Both the position numbers and the translations under genes were made by a program. The notes below the pieces were generated by a model. That model did not search any database. It worked only from the letters and a program-made list of their open reading frames with translations, and had not been told where the DNA came from. Source: Leptotrichia hongkongensis (GTDB lineage Bacteria > Fusobacteriota > Fusobacteriia > Fusobacteriales > Leptotrichiaceae). From it: a stretch of DNA of 64,000 nucleotides. The stretch is taken from assembly GCF_007990635.1 (NCBI RefSeq), contig NZ_AP019846.1, positions 620,001 to 684,000 of the forward strand, in the 5' to 3' direction. Below are positions 54,929 through 64,000 of the stretch, piece after piece (within the stretch, counting starts at the first letter, position 1; every line of letters begins with the position of its first letter).

Positions 54929-55025
54929 AAATAATTTTTTTGACAGAAAATTCTAATAATTATGGTGTATAATTACGAAATTATATAAATAACAAAAATT
55001 TAAGAAAGAGGAGAAAGAGTACAAA

Positions 55026-55520
55026 ATGAAAAAAATAATTTTAATGATGTCATTGCTTTTATTATTTGTGGCATCTTGTGGAAAAGAATTTAGTGTTGAT
55101 GTAGATGGGAAAGGGAAAGTTCCAAAATTTGAATTGAAGGAGTTAAATAGCAATAAAACTGTTGATAGTGAAAAAATTATGAACAATGGTAAAAAAACAT
55201 TAATGATTGTTGCTGCTGAATGGTGTCCACATTGTAAGGAAGAATTGCCTGAAGTTCAAAAATTTTATGATGCAAATAAAGATAAAGTTAATGTAGTAGT
55301 TGTATTTACAAATTCTCAGACTAATCTTGGAAAAACACAGACTTATGTGAAGGACAATGGATATACATTCCCTGCTTACTTTGATGAAAATGGTGCAATT
55401 ACTCGTGGATTTGCAGTTGATGGATTTCCATATAATTTAAAAATAACTAATGGTAAAGTTGAAGAAAAACTTGAATTGCCAGTTGATTTTGATTCATTAA
55501 CGGCTTCATTTGCAAAATAG
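55026..55520 (+). CDS. Thioredoxin-fold lipoprotein (TlpA/ResA-like)
   Basis: A 164-residue lipoprotein (lipobox V-A-S-C18) with a periplasmic thioredoxin domain. The redox motif is WCPHC (C67, C70) and the cis-proline loop is in VDGFPYNLKI. TlpA/ResA proteins reduce disulfides in exported proteins. The WCPHC dipeptide (Pro-His) is the DsbA-like type, so the direction of the reaction is uncertain. It could act on cysteine-paired exported proteins such as those of the lipoprotein array. Confidence 0.82.
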   Translation: MKKIILMMSLLLLFVASCGKEFSVDVDGKGKVPKFELKELNSNKTVDSEKIMNNGKKTLMIVAAEWCPHCKEELPEVQKFYDANKDKVNVVVVFTNSQTNLGKTQTYVKDNGYTFPAYFDENGAITRGFAVDGFPYNLKITNGKVEEKLELPVDFDSLTASFAK

Positions 55521-55550
55521 TCAATTTTTGAAAAATTGAAAGTGGAAGTC

Positions 55551-55579
55551 TTTACAAATAATAGAATATATGATAAAAT
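55551..55579 (+). promoter_or_regulatory. Promoter of rpsO
   Basis: TTTACA (55551-55556), spacer 17, TAAAAT (55574-55579). The leader to the start codon is about 70 bases and may hold the S15 autoregulatory site, which I could not identify. Confidence 0.45.
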
Positions 55580-55655
55580 ATTTTTGAATTTATACTATGA
55601 ATATAAGTTTGCCGCTATATTCTTGGTTTAAATAATAATTATTAGGAGGAAAACA

Positions 55656-55919
55656 ATGGCATTAAAACCAAAAAAAGAAATTATTGAAGCATATGGAAAA
55701 AATGCTCAAGATACAGGATCTGCTGAAGTACAAGTTGCACTTCTTACAGACAGAATCAGTCATTTGACAGCTCACTTAAAAACACATCCTAAAGATGTGC
55801 ATTCAAGAGTAGGATTACTAAAAATGGTTGGTAAAAGAAGAAGATTATTAAACTACATCAAAAATAGAAACGTTGATGATTATAGATCATTAGTCGAAAA
55901 ATTAGGAATCAGAAAATAG
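55656..55919 (+). CDS. rpsO: 30S ribosomal protein S15
   Basis: An 87-residue ribosomal protein that binds 16S rRNA early in 30S assembly. [27 protein letters not shown] and [17 protein letters not shown] are the universal S15 motifs. AGGAGG precedes ATG 55656. Monocistronic with its own terminator; no pnp gene is adjacent. Confidence 0.97.
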   Translation: MALKPKKEIIEAYGKNAQDTGSAEVQVALLTDRISHLTAHLKTHPKDVHSRVGLLKMVGKRRRLLNYIKNRNVDDYRSLVEKLGIRK

Positions 55920-55929
55920 TAATTAAGAT

Positions 55930-55960
55930 AAAAGAGCGTATTTTATGTATGCTCTTTTTT
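55930..55960 (+). terminator. Terminator of rpsO
   Basis: AAAAGAGC (55930-55937) pairs with GCTCTTTT (55951-55958), ending in T6. Confidence 0.85.
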
Positions 55961-55992
55961 AAAAATAAATTTTTAAGGAGTTTAAGAATAAG

Positions 55993-56855
55993 ATGAAATA
56001 TAAAATAAGTGAAGAAATAACAGGATTTTTTGTTATTTTGATAAAAAAGATTTTGTCAATTTTTTCTCTTAAAACAAGATATAGAATTTTGAAAGTTTCG
56101 GGATAGCAGCATATTATCTTATAAAAAAAAGACGTCTACTTACGATAGATAATATAAAAAATGCTTTTCCTGAAAAAAATGATAAAGAAATTGAGAAAAT
56201 TGCAAAAGAATCATATAAGACAATGGGAAAAATGATTATGACTTCTATTTTTTTAGAAGAGATTACACGAGATGGGAATACTGTTGTAGAAAATGAGGAG
56301 CTAATGAGACAGGCTTGTGAAAATAATGAAAAGGCTGTTTTAATTGTTTCGCTTCATCTTGGCGGATTTGAAGCTGGCAGCAGAATGAGGGATATAAGAA
56401 AGTTTTATGCTGTTTTTAGAAATCAGAAAAATAAAAAAATTAATGACTTGATGACAAAATGGCGTGAAGAGGGAGGACTTAATTCCTTGCCGTTACATGA
56501 CAGCGATAATTTGAGAAAAGCAATAAATGAAAAATCAATTATTGCTCTTGCTTCGGATCATTATGGAAAAGATGTGGATGTGAAATTTTTTGGACGTGAA
56601 ACAACTGGAGTTGCAGGACCTGTTTTGCTTTCTATGAAACATAAAATACCAATAGTCCTTGCATATGCCGTGTTTGATGGAGATGTGATACGAGTTAAAA
56701 ATAAGAAAATTATTGAAATAGAAAAGCAGGAAAAATTAAAGGAAACAATGCGATATAATATGCAAAAAATTTATCATGAATTTGAGGAAATTATCAGAGA
56801 ATATCCAGAGCAGTATATGTGGCAGCATAAAAGATGGAGAAATAAGAAAAAATAG
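55993..56855 (+). CDS. lpxL: LpxL/HtrB-type lipid A acyltransferase, one frame break
   Basis: Adds a secondary acyl chain to lipid A at the inner membrane. The catalytic H-x4-E box is SLHLGGFEAG, and 'ALASDHYGKDVDVKFFGRETTGVAGP' and WQHKRW are family motifs. The frame opened by ATG 55993 (about 36 codons, hydrophobic N-terminus) stops at 56104; the homologous part (AAYYLIKKRRLLTIDNIKNAFPEK...) continues one frame back from about 56100. One added base near GTTTCGGG (56095-56102) restores about 287 residues, the normal length. Confidence 0.82.
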
Positions 56856-56944
56856 TGGAAAAAAAACGAAAAAATTATTTTTTCTAACTTGAATATGTGA
56901 AAAAATTATGTTAAAATTAAATGACGAAGTTTTTGGAGGAAAAT

Positions 56945-57345
56945 ATGAAAAAATATTTATGTCTATTTATTTTGTTGATTCTTATGAGCTGTACCAGCCT
57001 TACTGCCTCTGAAAAAAAAGTAACTCAAATTGAAGCTAAGACAATTAGTTCTCAAATAATGCAAGTTACAGAAGAGTTAAAGGATGCTGCCAGTTCAAAT
57101 GAATATAATAAATTAAAAGAAGTTTTTTTACCTACATTTAAAAATAATATTATTGTAAAAAAAATGCAAGAATACGATCTTTCGGGATTGACATTTGTTT
57201 TTTCTGATGTTAATGTCGTATCTAAAAATAAGGCAAATAGTGTTATGGTAGTTAATTTTGCCACAGCAAGCAATTATTATAAACTAACTTGGAAAAAACA
57301 AATGATAATACTTGGAAGATTTCAAATGTAGCTGAAAAAAAATAA
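56945..57345 (+). CDS. Small lipoprotein, frame break near the C-terminus
   Basis: A lipoprotein (lipobox L-M-S-C16) of about 133 residues when read across a break. The first frame ends at 57331 with an unlikely tail; adding one A to the A6 run 57293-57298 gives WKKTNDNTWKISNVAEKK and a stop at 57345, the usual closing strand (W-K-I-S-N) of NTF2-like lipoproteins such as the one at 54401. GGAGG precedes ATG 56945. The rny gene starts 13 bases later. Confidence 0.68.
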
Positions 57346-57357
57346 GAAGGGAGAAAA

Positions 57358-58925
57358 ATGAGCATATCAATAGCGATTTTGTTGATTGTTATTTTTCTTT
57401 TAACTTTTTATAGCTTATTTTTTGGGAGTTCAATTTTTAAGAAAAATACGGAGATTTGAACGAACTGGAATTAAAAATCGTTGATGCTAAAAGAAGACTT
57501 GAAACATCAAAAAAAGAAGTTGAAAGAGAAATTGAATCGTTTAGAAAAGAAGAAACACTAAAAGTAAAAGAAGAATTGTTAAATGAGAAAAAAATAGCAG
57601 ATGACGAAATAAAGAAAATGAAATCAGAACTTGCTACAAAAGAAGAAAGAATTGCCAAAAAAGAAGAAACTTTAGAAACAAAAATGGAACGTTTAGAAGA
57701 AAGAGAATCTAAAAATGAGAAATATCGTGAAAAATTGTTCCGAAGAGAAAAAGAACTAGAAGAAATGATTGCAAATGAAGAAAAAGAATTGGAAAGAATT
57801 TCTGAACTGACACAGGAAGATGCAAGAAAAATTATTTTAACTAAGCTGGAAAACGAACTAGATCACGATAAAGCTGTATTAATAAGAGATTATGAACACA
57901 ATTTAGACAGAGAAAAAGATAGAATTTCAAAAAGAATTATTTCAACAGCAATTGGAAAAGCTGCTTCAGATTATGTTGTTGATTCTACAATTTCAGTTAT
58001 TCAGTTACCAAGTGAAGAAATGAAAGGTAGAATTATTGGACGTGAAGGAAGAAATATAAGAGCCATTGAAGCTGCAACAGGAGTTGATTTAATAATAGAC
58101 GATACGCCTGAAGCAGTTGTACTGTCTTCTTTTGATGGTGTAAGAAGAGAAGTAGCTAAAATTGCACTTGAAAAATTGATTTCAGATGGACGTATTCATC
58201 CAACAAAAATAGAGGAAGTTGTAGCAAAAGCACAGCATGAAGTAGATGAAAGCATATTAGATGCTGCAGAACAGGCTATTTTAGAAGTAGGAATTCCAAC
58301 ATTGCCACGTGAAGTATTAAAAGTGTTTGGACGTTTGAAATTCAGAACATCTTTCGGACAAAATATTTTACAGCACTCAATAGAAGTTGCACATATAGCT
58401 TCAGCTTTAGCAGCAGAAATTGGTGCAAATGTTGACATTGCTAAAAGAGCGGCATTATTGCATGATATAGGAAAAGCATTTTCACATGAGCAAGAAGGAT
58501 CACATGCTATAAATGGTGGAGAATTTTTAAGAAAATTCTCAAAAGAAAGTGAAATTGTAATAAATGCTGTAGAATCACATCATAATGAAGTAGAGCAATT
58601 AAGCATAGAAGCTGTATTGGTACAAGCAGCAGATTCAATTTCAGCCTCAAGACCAGGAGCAAGACGTGAGACATTATCAAATTACTTGAAACGTCTAGAG
58701 CAGTTAGAAGAAATTGCTAATAGTCATGAAGGAATTGAAAGCTCGTATGCAATTCAAGCTGGAAGGGAATTAAGGTTAATTGTTCATCCTGATAATATTG
58801 ATGATGATAAAGCTACAATACTAGCTAGAGATGTAGCAAAAGAAATAGAAGAGAAAATGCAATATCCAGGACAGATAAAAGTTACTGTTATAAGAGAAAC
58901 TAGAGCTGTGGAATATGCAAAATAA
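57358..58925 (+). CDS. rny: Ribonuclease Y, one frame break
   Basis: Membrane-anchored endoribonuclease that starts mRNA decay. The start at ATG 57358 (AAGGGAG upstream) encodes the N-terminal anchor SIAILLIVIFLLTFYSLFF; that frame stops at 57457. Adding one A to the A5 run 57442-57446 joins it (KKKYGDLNELE) to the long coiled coil (about 40-170), the KH domain (RIIGREGRNIRAIE) and the HD domain (LLHDIGKA, H-D metal site), ending at 58925. Total about 522 residues, normal for RNase Y. Adjacent to ymdB as in Bacillus. Confidence 0.92.
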
Positions 58926-58938
58926 ATAAAAATGAACT

Positions 58939-59003
58939 AAAAGAGAGCTTATCCATTAAAAATATCTTTTTTAAGATAATTTTTATTCAGGAGGCTCTTT
59001 TTT
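58939..59003 (+). terminator. Long hairpin terminator after rny
   Basis: AAAAGAG (58939-58945) pairs with CTCTTTT (58995-59001), with an inner stem ATTAAAAATATCTT / AAGATAATTTTTAT, followed by more T residues. Confidence 0.75.
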
Positions 59004-59127
59004 ATAGTAAAACCAACCTAAAAAGATTAAAATATCAAAAAAATAAATTAAGAAAAACTATAAAAAAATTATAATATGTAGTATAATAAATATTAGATAA
59101 ATTTGAGATGCAAAGGGATGATTTTAC

Positions 59128-59907
59128 ATGAAATTTCTAATAATTGGTGATATTGTCGGTAGACCAGGTAGAACCACATTGTTTAAATATTTGGAAAAAA
59201 GAAAACAGAATTATGATTTTATTATTGTAAATGGAGAGAATTCAGCTGGTGGTTTTGGGATAAATGTAAAGATTGCAAAGGAAATGTTTAATCGGGGAGT
59301 AGATGTTATAACTCTTGGAAATCATAGCTGGGATAAAAGGGAAATCTATTCATACATAAATGAACAGAAAAATTTGATTAGGCCTATAAACTATACAAAA
59401 GAAGCACCTGGAAGCGGTTATACAATTGTTGAAAAAAATGGAGTAAAAGTGGCAGTTATAAATGCCCAATGTAAAGTATTTATGCCACCAATTGCTTGTC
59501 CATTTTTGGCAGTTGAAGAAGTTTTACCAAAGATTAAGGAACAAACAGATATAATTATTCTTGATTTTCATGGTGAAGCTACTTCAGAAAAGCAGGCAAT
59601 GGGATGGAACCTATCTGGAAAAGTATCAGCAGTTTATGGAACTCATACACATACACAAACGGCAGATGAAAGAATTTTGCCAGGAGGGACTGGATATATT
59701 TCAGATATAGGTATGACTGGAGGACATGACGGTATTCTAGGAATGAATAGAAAAGAAAGTATACAAAGATTTAAGGACGGAATGCCAACAAGATATTCTG
59801 TATGTGAGGAAAACTTGAGAATCAACGGAATCGAGCTGGAAGTGAATGAAAAGACCGGTAGGGCAGTATCAATTAAACGTGTGAACATGGGATATGATGA
59901 AATATAA
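59128..59907 (+). CDS. ymdB: YmdB-family metallophosphoesterase (TIGR00282)
   Basis: A 259-residue phosphodiesterase of the YmdB family, known to act on 2',3'-cyclic nucleotides and to affect RNA turnover with RNase Y. Metal motifs are IGDIVGRPGR (D8), VNGENSAGGFG, TLGNHSWD, FHGEATSEKQAMG and YGTHTHTQTAD. Its position behind rny is conserved in Firmicutes and supports a joint role in RNA decay, though a terminator separates them here. The site before ATG 59128 is GCAAAGGGATG. Confidence 0.92.
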   Translation: MKFLIIGDIVGRPGRTTLFKYLEKRKQNYDFIIVNGENSAGGFGINVKIAKEMFNRGVDVITLGNHSWDKREIYSYINEQKNLIRPINYTKEAPGSGYTIVEKNGVKVAVINAQCKVFMPPIACPFLAVEEVLPKIKEQTDIIILDFHGEATSEKQAMGWNLSGKVSAVYGTHTHTQTADERILPGGTGYISDIGMTGGHDGILGMNRKESIQRFKDGMPTRYSVCEENLRINGIELEVNEKTGRAVSIKRVNMGYDEI

Positions 59908-59924
59908 AAAAGGAAAATGAAAAA

Positions 59925-60848
59925 ATGAAATGGATAAAAGTAAAAGTAGATTATTTTTCGGATAACTTAAAAGAAACAAAGACAAAATTAGTAAATATGT
60001 TTGATGAAATTGGAATTAAACAGATAGAAGTTATTGATTACTTTTCTGAAAATATACTGGATTATAATGCTAATTTTGCAATAAAAAATGATGTTTGGAG
60101 TATAATTGGATATGTTGTTGATAACAGATTTGCAAATACAAAATTAAATATTATTTTTAATAATTTAAAAGAATTTCAGAATTCAGATGTGGAGTTTATG
60201 TATGAAATTTATACAGCTAAATGTAATGACGAAGACTGGCAAGATGAATGGAAAAAATATTTTCATACTGTAAATATAACTGACAATATTGTTATAAAGC
60301 CAAGTTGGGATAAGTATGAACTAGAAAATAATGAAATTGTAATTGAAATTGATCCAGGGCTTGCCTTTGGAACAGGAACGCATGAAACGACTTCATTATG
60401 TGTGGAATTTTTAGAGAAATATTCGGAAAATAAAAAGAAATTACTGGATATAGGTTGTGGCTCCGGTATTTTGATGTTGATTGGGAAAAAATTAGGTGTG
60501 AAAAAGGTTGTTGGAATTGATATTGATGAAAAAGTTCGAGATGTTGTTTTGGAAAATTTTTCTAAAAATGACATAAATGATAATTTTGAAGTGATAATTG
60601 GAAATTTGGTAGATGATGTCAGTGAAAAATATGATTTAGTTGTGTCAAATATTTTGGTAGATGTTCTGGAAAAACTGCTTGAAGATATAGAAAAGATTTT
60701 AGAAAAAGATGCAACTGTTATTTTTTCTGGAATTTTGAGTGAAAAAGAAGAGACATTTGTAAATAAAGCTAAAAATTATAACTTAGAACAAATCGACAGA
60801 AAAGAAAAAAACAACTGGGTATCGCTTGTTTTCAAATATATAAAGTAA
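59925..60848 (+). CDS. prmA: Ribosomal protein L11 methyltransferase
   Basis: Methylates ribosomal protein L11. The N-terminal substrate domain ('EDWQDEWKKYFHTVNITDNIVIKPSW') is followed by the SAM site IDPGLAFGTGTHETT and LDIGCGSGIL, then VVSNILVDVL. 307 residues, usual size. Starts 17 bases after ymdB, so probably cotranscribed. A 140-base AT-rich spacer follows. Confidence 0.93.
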   Translation: MKWIKVKVDYFSDNLKETKTKLVNMFDEIGIKQIEVIDYFSENILDYNANFAIKNDVWSIIGYVVDNRFANTKLNIIFNNLKEFQNSDVEFMYEIYTAKCNDEDWQDEWKKYFHTVNITDNIVIKPSWDKYELENNEIVIEIDPGLAFGTGTHETTSLCVEFLEKYSENKKKLLDIGCGSGILMLIGKKLGVKKVVGIDIDEKVRDVVLENFSKNDINDNFEVIIGNLVDDVSEKYDLVVSNILVDVLEKLLEDIEKILEKDATVIFSGILSEKEETFVNKAKNYNLEQIDRKEKNNWVSLVFKYIK

Positions 60849-60990
60849 TTAATTTAAAAGTTTAAAAATCTTGTTATGTTTATACAAAGTAATATAAGTG
60901 GAATAGTCGAAATTTTCAATCTTGAATTTTAGAATAATTTAAAAAGGAAAAACAGAATAATATTAATAATATAGAAAGTAGGAAGAATAT

Positions 60991-61641
60991 ATGATAATTG
61001 CTATTGATGGTCCTGCTGGAAGTGGGAAAAGCACTATCGCAAAATTGATTGCAGAGGATTTGGGACTTGTTTATCTTGATACAGGAGCAATGTATAGGCT
61101 TGTTACATTAAAGGCTTTAAATGAAGGAATTTTGGATAATTTAGACAAAATCATAAAAATGCTGGATGATTTGAGAATTGATATTAAAAAAAATGGATTT
61201 TATCTAGATGATACAAATGTGAGTGAGGAGATTAGAAAACCTGTTGTTTCGGAAAATGTATCCGATATTGCAGCGATACGTGAGGTTCGTGAAAAAATGG
61301 TCGATTTACAGAGAAAATTTTCAGAATCGAAAAATGTTATTCTGGATGGACGTGATATTGGGACGGTTGTTTTTCCAAATGCAGATGTAAAAATATTTTT
61401 GATTGCAGATGCTAAAGAAAGAGCGAATAGACGTTATAAGGAACTTATTGCAAAAGGGGAAAATGTTAAAATTGAAGAAATTTATGAAAATATTTTGAAA
61501 AGGGACAAAATTGATTCAACAAGAAACGAAAGCCCACTAAAAAAAGCTGATGATGCAATTGAAGTAGATACAACTTCTAAAAGTATTGAGGAAGTAAAAA
61601 ATGAAATTTTATATATAATTAAGCAAAAAAATAAAATCTAA
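60991..61641 (+). CDS. cmk: Cytidylate kinase
   Basis: Phosphorylates CMP and dCMP. The P-loop GPAGSGKST is at residues 7-15, with YLDTGAMYR, VSENVSDIAAIREVRE and LDGRDIGTVVFP as CMP-kinase motifs. 216 residues, standard. AGTAGGAAG precedes ATG 60991. Confidence 0.95.
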   Translation: MIIAIDGPAGSGKSTIAKLIAEDLGLVYLDTGAMYRLVTLKALNEGILDNLDKIIKMLDDLRIDIKKNGFYLDDTNVSEEIRKPVVSENVSDIAAIREVREKMVDLQRKFSESKNVILDGRDIGTVVFPNADVKIFLIADAKERANRRYKELIAKGENVKIEEIYENILKRDKIDSTRNESPLKKADDAIEVDTTSKSIEEVKNEILYIIKQKNKI

Positions 61642-61768
61642 AATCTTATTTTAAGTATATATATAATAACATGAGGTTTAATAATTGTTGTGAATTTGAT
61701 TTCTTTAAAATTATAAAATCCATAGAATAATAAAAAAATGAAAAAAAATCAAAAAATTTAAAAAAAAC

Positions 61769-61807
61769 ACTAGACAAATACTGAAAATAGTGTATAATAG
61801 TCTAGTA
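61769..61807 (+). promoter_or_regulatory. hup promoter flanked by an inverted repeat
   Basis: TAGACA (61771-61776), spacer 16, TATAAT (61793-61798). ACTAGAC overlapping the -35 and GTCTAGT just downstream of the -10 are perfect 7-bp inverted repeats, a possible operator. Confidence 0.6.
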
Positions 61808-61844
61808 CTTTAAAAAAAAAGAATAATTTGGAGGATTGATTAAT

Positions 61845-62125
61845 ATGTCAAAAAAAGAATTTGTAGATGCTTATGCAAAAGCTACAGGAGAAACTAAAAA
61901 AAGAGCAGAAGAATTGGTAAATCAATTTTTAGAAACTGTTGAAGAAACATTATTAAAAGGAGATTCTGTTCAATTTGTTGGATGGGGAACATTTGAAGTA
62001 AAAGAAAGAGCAGCAAGAACAGGTATTAACCCTCAAACTAAAAAGAAATTAAAATACCTGCTAAAAATGTTGTTAAATTTAAAGTAGGTAAAAAATTAGC
62101 TGATAACGTAGCAAAAAGAAAATAA
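61845..62125 (+). CDS. hup: HU-family DNA-binding protein, one frame break
   Basis: Histone-like protein that bends and compacts DNA. MSKKEFVDAYAKATGETKKRAEELVNQFLE and VQFVGWGTFEVKERAARTGINPQT are in the first frame; at the A4 run 62051-62054 one A appears missing, and IPAKNVVKFKVGKKLADNVAKRK continues one frame back to TAA 62123. The restored protein is about 93 residues, normal for HU. GGAGG lies 10 bases before ATG 61845; an in-frame TTG at 61836 is less likely. Confidence 0.92.
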
Positions 62126-62146
62126 TTTTTGTTTTTTAAATTAATG

Positions 62147-62190
62147 AAAGGCTATTTCTAAATGTAAAATCATTAAGAGATAGTCTTTTT
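62147..62190 (+). terminator. Terminator of hup
   Basis: An 18-base stem (62147-62164 with 62171-62188; three wobbles or mismatches) around a 6-base loop, ending in T5. Confidence 0.78.
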
Positions 62191-62221
62191 GATTAAAAAA
62201 AAATTAAAAAATGAGGAAAAT

Positions 62222-63421
62222 ATGATTTTATATAATTTATTAAGAATTTTACTATATTTTATAATATCTATTCTAGCAATATTCAATAAAAAATTGTTAA
62301 AATTTTTTAAATCACGTCTATTTCAAAAAATCGGAAATGATAATTTTCTTAATGATAATGAAGAGGCAATACTTATTCATTTCTCGTCAGTAGGAGAATT
62401 TAATCTAACACAGGAATTAATTGAAAAAATACTGAAAGATAGTAATCGGAAACTAATCCTTTCTGTTATGACCGATACTGGATTTTCAATAGTTAATAAA
62501 AAATATTCTGAAAATGGAAATGTTAAAATAATTTATTTTCCACTTGATGATTTTTTTACAGTTCATAAAATTTATCAAAAATATAAAATAGAGAAAACGA
62601 TAATCATAGAAACTGAAATATGGCCAAATTTATATTATTTTGCCTCATCAAATGGAGAACTGCTTATTGTCAATGGAAGACTTACTGAAAAGAAATTGAA
62701 GTCATATTTAAAATTTGGATGGCTTATAAGAAAAACATTAAACCGTGCTACAAAAATAATGGTACAAAGTACTTCAGATAAGGAAAGATACGAAAAAATA
62801 GGAATTGACAAGCACAAAATTAAAGTTTATAAAAATCTGAAATATTCGATTAAATATAATAGAATCACAGAAGAAGAGATAAAAAAATATAACGAAACAG
62901 TTATAGATAAAAATAAAAAAGTAATTGTATGTGGAAGTACACGTCCGAATGAAGAAAAAATTTGGTTGGAAGTATTTAAACAGATAAATGTTGATAACGA
63001 GTATCAATTAGTACTTGTACCAAGACATTTGGAAAGAATAGGTGAAATTGAAAATATTATTTTGGAAAATTTTTCAAAAGATGAATATTCATTAATTACA
63101 CAAATTGAAAAAGATAACAAAAATAAAGATTATAAAAAAATAATTTTAGTTGATAAAATAGGAATTTTAACAGATTTTTATCAGATAGCAGATTTTGTAT
63201 TTGTTGGAGGGACTCTCGTAGATATTGGTGGACATTCGATTTTAGAGCCATTGTATTATGGTAAAAAGCCAATTATTGGAAAATATTTTCAGAATATAGA
63301 AGAAATTGTTAAGGATGCTAAAGAATTAGGTTTTATCGAAATTGTAAAAGATAAGCATGAGATTATTGAATACTTGAGAAAATCTGAAAATGTTGATACA
63401 AGAGAATTTTTGAAAAAATAA
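62222..63421 (+). CDS. waaA: 3-deoxy-D-manno-octulosonic acid (Kdo) transferase
   Basis: Adds Kdo to lipid A precursor at the inner membrane. A 399-residue GT-B glycosyltransferase with an N-terminal membrane segment (about 2-20), 'AILIHFSSVGEFN' (catalytic glutamate region), IIIETEIWPNL, NGRLTEKK, CGSTRPNEE, VPRHLER and the C-terminal 'FVGGTLVDIGGHSILEPLYYGKKPIIGK'. I start at ATG 62222 after GAGGAAAA; a frame from 62189 has no ribosome site. It confirms a lipopolysaccharide-bearing cell. Confidence 0.92.
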   Translation: MILYNLLRILLYFIISILAIFNKKLLKFFKSRLFQKIGNDNFLNDNEEAILIHFSSVGEFNLTQELIEKILKDSNRKLILSVMTDTGFSIVNKKYSENGNVKIIYFPLDDFFTVHKIYQKYKIEKTIIIETEIWPNLYYFASSNGELLIVNGRLTEKKLKSYLKFGWLIRKTLNRATKIMVQSTSDKERYEKIGIDKHKIKVYKNLKYSIKYNRITEEEIKKYNETVIDKNKKVIVCGSTRPNEEKIWLEVFKQINVDNEYQLVLVPRHLERIGEIENIILENFSKDEYSLITQIEKDNKNKDYKKIILVDKIGILTDFYQIADFVFVGGTLVDIGGHSILEPLYYGKKPIIGKYFQNIEEIVKDAKELGFIEIVKDKHEIIEYLRKSENVDTREFLKK

Positions 63422-63525
63422 TGAAATTGATAAAATTTTGAAAGAAATTTTGATTAATTATTATTTAGAATTCCAATTTTTGTTGGAAAATAATTGAATA
63501 AATAAAAAATAAGGAAAGTAATAAA

Positions 63526-64000
63526 ATGAAAGATACGAATAAAATTAAAATTATAGGAAAAAATAGTCAAAAAATAGAGATTACAGAAGCTGAACAAGAA
63601 CAACGGAAAAGAATAAAAAAAGTAAATGATGAATTTAAAAAAATTAATGCTGAAAAAAGTAAAATGATAAATGAAAAGGAAATTTGGAAATATTTTTTTG
63701 AAAAACCTAAAAAAAATTATAACAAATATATGTGTGAAATGCTTGAATTTCCTGAGTATTTAATGTATAATAATGAAAGTGTAGATAGTTATCGTGGAAA
63801 ATGGAGTGAATTTTTTCAGAATGATAACAATATATATCTAGAAATCGGATGTGGAAGTGGAAATTTTACTGTAAAAAATGCACAGAAATTTAAAGATAGA
63901 AACTACATTGCTTTGGAATTAAGATTTAAGAGGCTTGTTTTAGCAGCTAAAAAATCTAAAAAAAGGAATTTGAATAATATTCTCTTTATAAGAAAAAGAG
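63526..64000 (+). CDS. trmB: tRNA (guanine-N7-)-methyltransferase TrmB, partial
   Basis: Cut by the window end at 158 codons. YLEIGCGSGNFTVKNA is the SAM site and YIALELRFKRLVLAAKK the following strand-helix of TrmB, which makes m7G46 in tRNA. The N-terminus before YRGKWSEFF is about 95 residues and Lys-rich, longer than in E. coli. AAGGAAAG precedes ATG 63526. Confidence 0.85.
   Translation, partial: MKDTNKIKIIGKNSQKIEITEAEQEQRKRIKKVNDEFKKINAEKSKMINEKEIWKYFFEKPKKNYNKYMCEMLEFPEYLMYNNESVDSYRGKWSEFFQNDNNIYLEIGCGSGNFTVKNAQKFKDRNYIALELRFKRLVLAAKKSKKRNLNNILFIRKR

Noticed and set aside
54940-54973. Promoter TTGACA...TATAAT before the thioredoxin lipoprotein
   Set aside because: The two boxes are perfect or nearly so but 22 bases apart, too far for a normal sigma-70 promoter.

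Overview
The window is low-GC, AT-rich chromosomal DNA from a diderm anaerobe, most likely a Leptotrichia-type member of the Fusobacteriota. The support is a Fusobacterium/Ilyobacter-like sodium-binding ATP synthase c subunit, an FplA-like type Vd patatin autotransporter, lipid A and Kdo genes (lpxL, waaA), an RNase Y-YmdB pair, and many small lipoproteins. Genus-level naming is inference; no search was run.

Layout. 1-2683: tail of a GHL10-like glycosyl hydrolase, then a CASTOR/POLLUX-like ion channel gene with a frame break. 2759-9549: complete F1Fo ATP synthase operon atpBEFHAGDC. 9553-11929: DUF4912 protein, glyoxalase I and dapB. 11975-13735: a minus-strand array of five intact 51-56 aa lipoproteins plus decayed copies, interleaved with dispersed repeats. 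14211-22831: a small exported protein, an acyl-CoA dehydrogenase, gltS, gldA, a HAD phosphatase, proS and a secreted protein of unknown function. 22994-33417: ybaK, then a redox/ester-hydrolase region (aldo/keto reductase, LysR regulator, four predicted exported alpha/beta hydrolases, cupin-CMD fusion, lipoprotein flavodoxin, TMEM175-like channel, headless AraC). 33497-42279: old yellow enzyme, YjjG-like phosphatase, MBL hydrolase with divergent Lrp regulator, FplA-like autotransporter, RidA and an Imm49-like protein. 42481-64000: mostly housekeeping: cls, truB, a polymerase-like exonuclease, ruvC, trmL, thyA-dfrA, a TetR regulator, acyltransferases, metG, three lipoproteins, rpsO, lpxL, rny-ymdB, prmA, cmk, hup, waaA and the start of trmB.

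Themes. (1) Six genes (POLLUX-like, dfrA, lpxL, a small lipoprotein, rny, hup) are each broken by the apparent loss of exactly one base, five at or beside an A or T run. Because rny, hup and dfrA are conserved housekeeping genes, this looks more like base under-calling in the assembly than biology. (2) A roughly 120-185 bp intergenic repeat (here 'R') occurs five times, often joined to an AT-rich inverted repeat with TTATACTA ends (here 'M'). A related M element lies between thyA and dfrA. (3) Two nearly identical operator-like sequences, upstream of the aldo/keto reductase and of the first exported hydrolase, flank the lysR gene and point to one regulon. (4) Genes 26971-31726 use CAA for glutamine almost exclusively, unlike their neighbours, which suggests the block was acquired.

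The best candidates for something undescribed are the tandem two-cysteine lipoprotein array with its repeat elements, and the LysR-linked exported hydrolase island.
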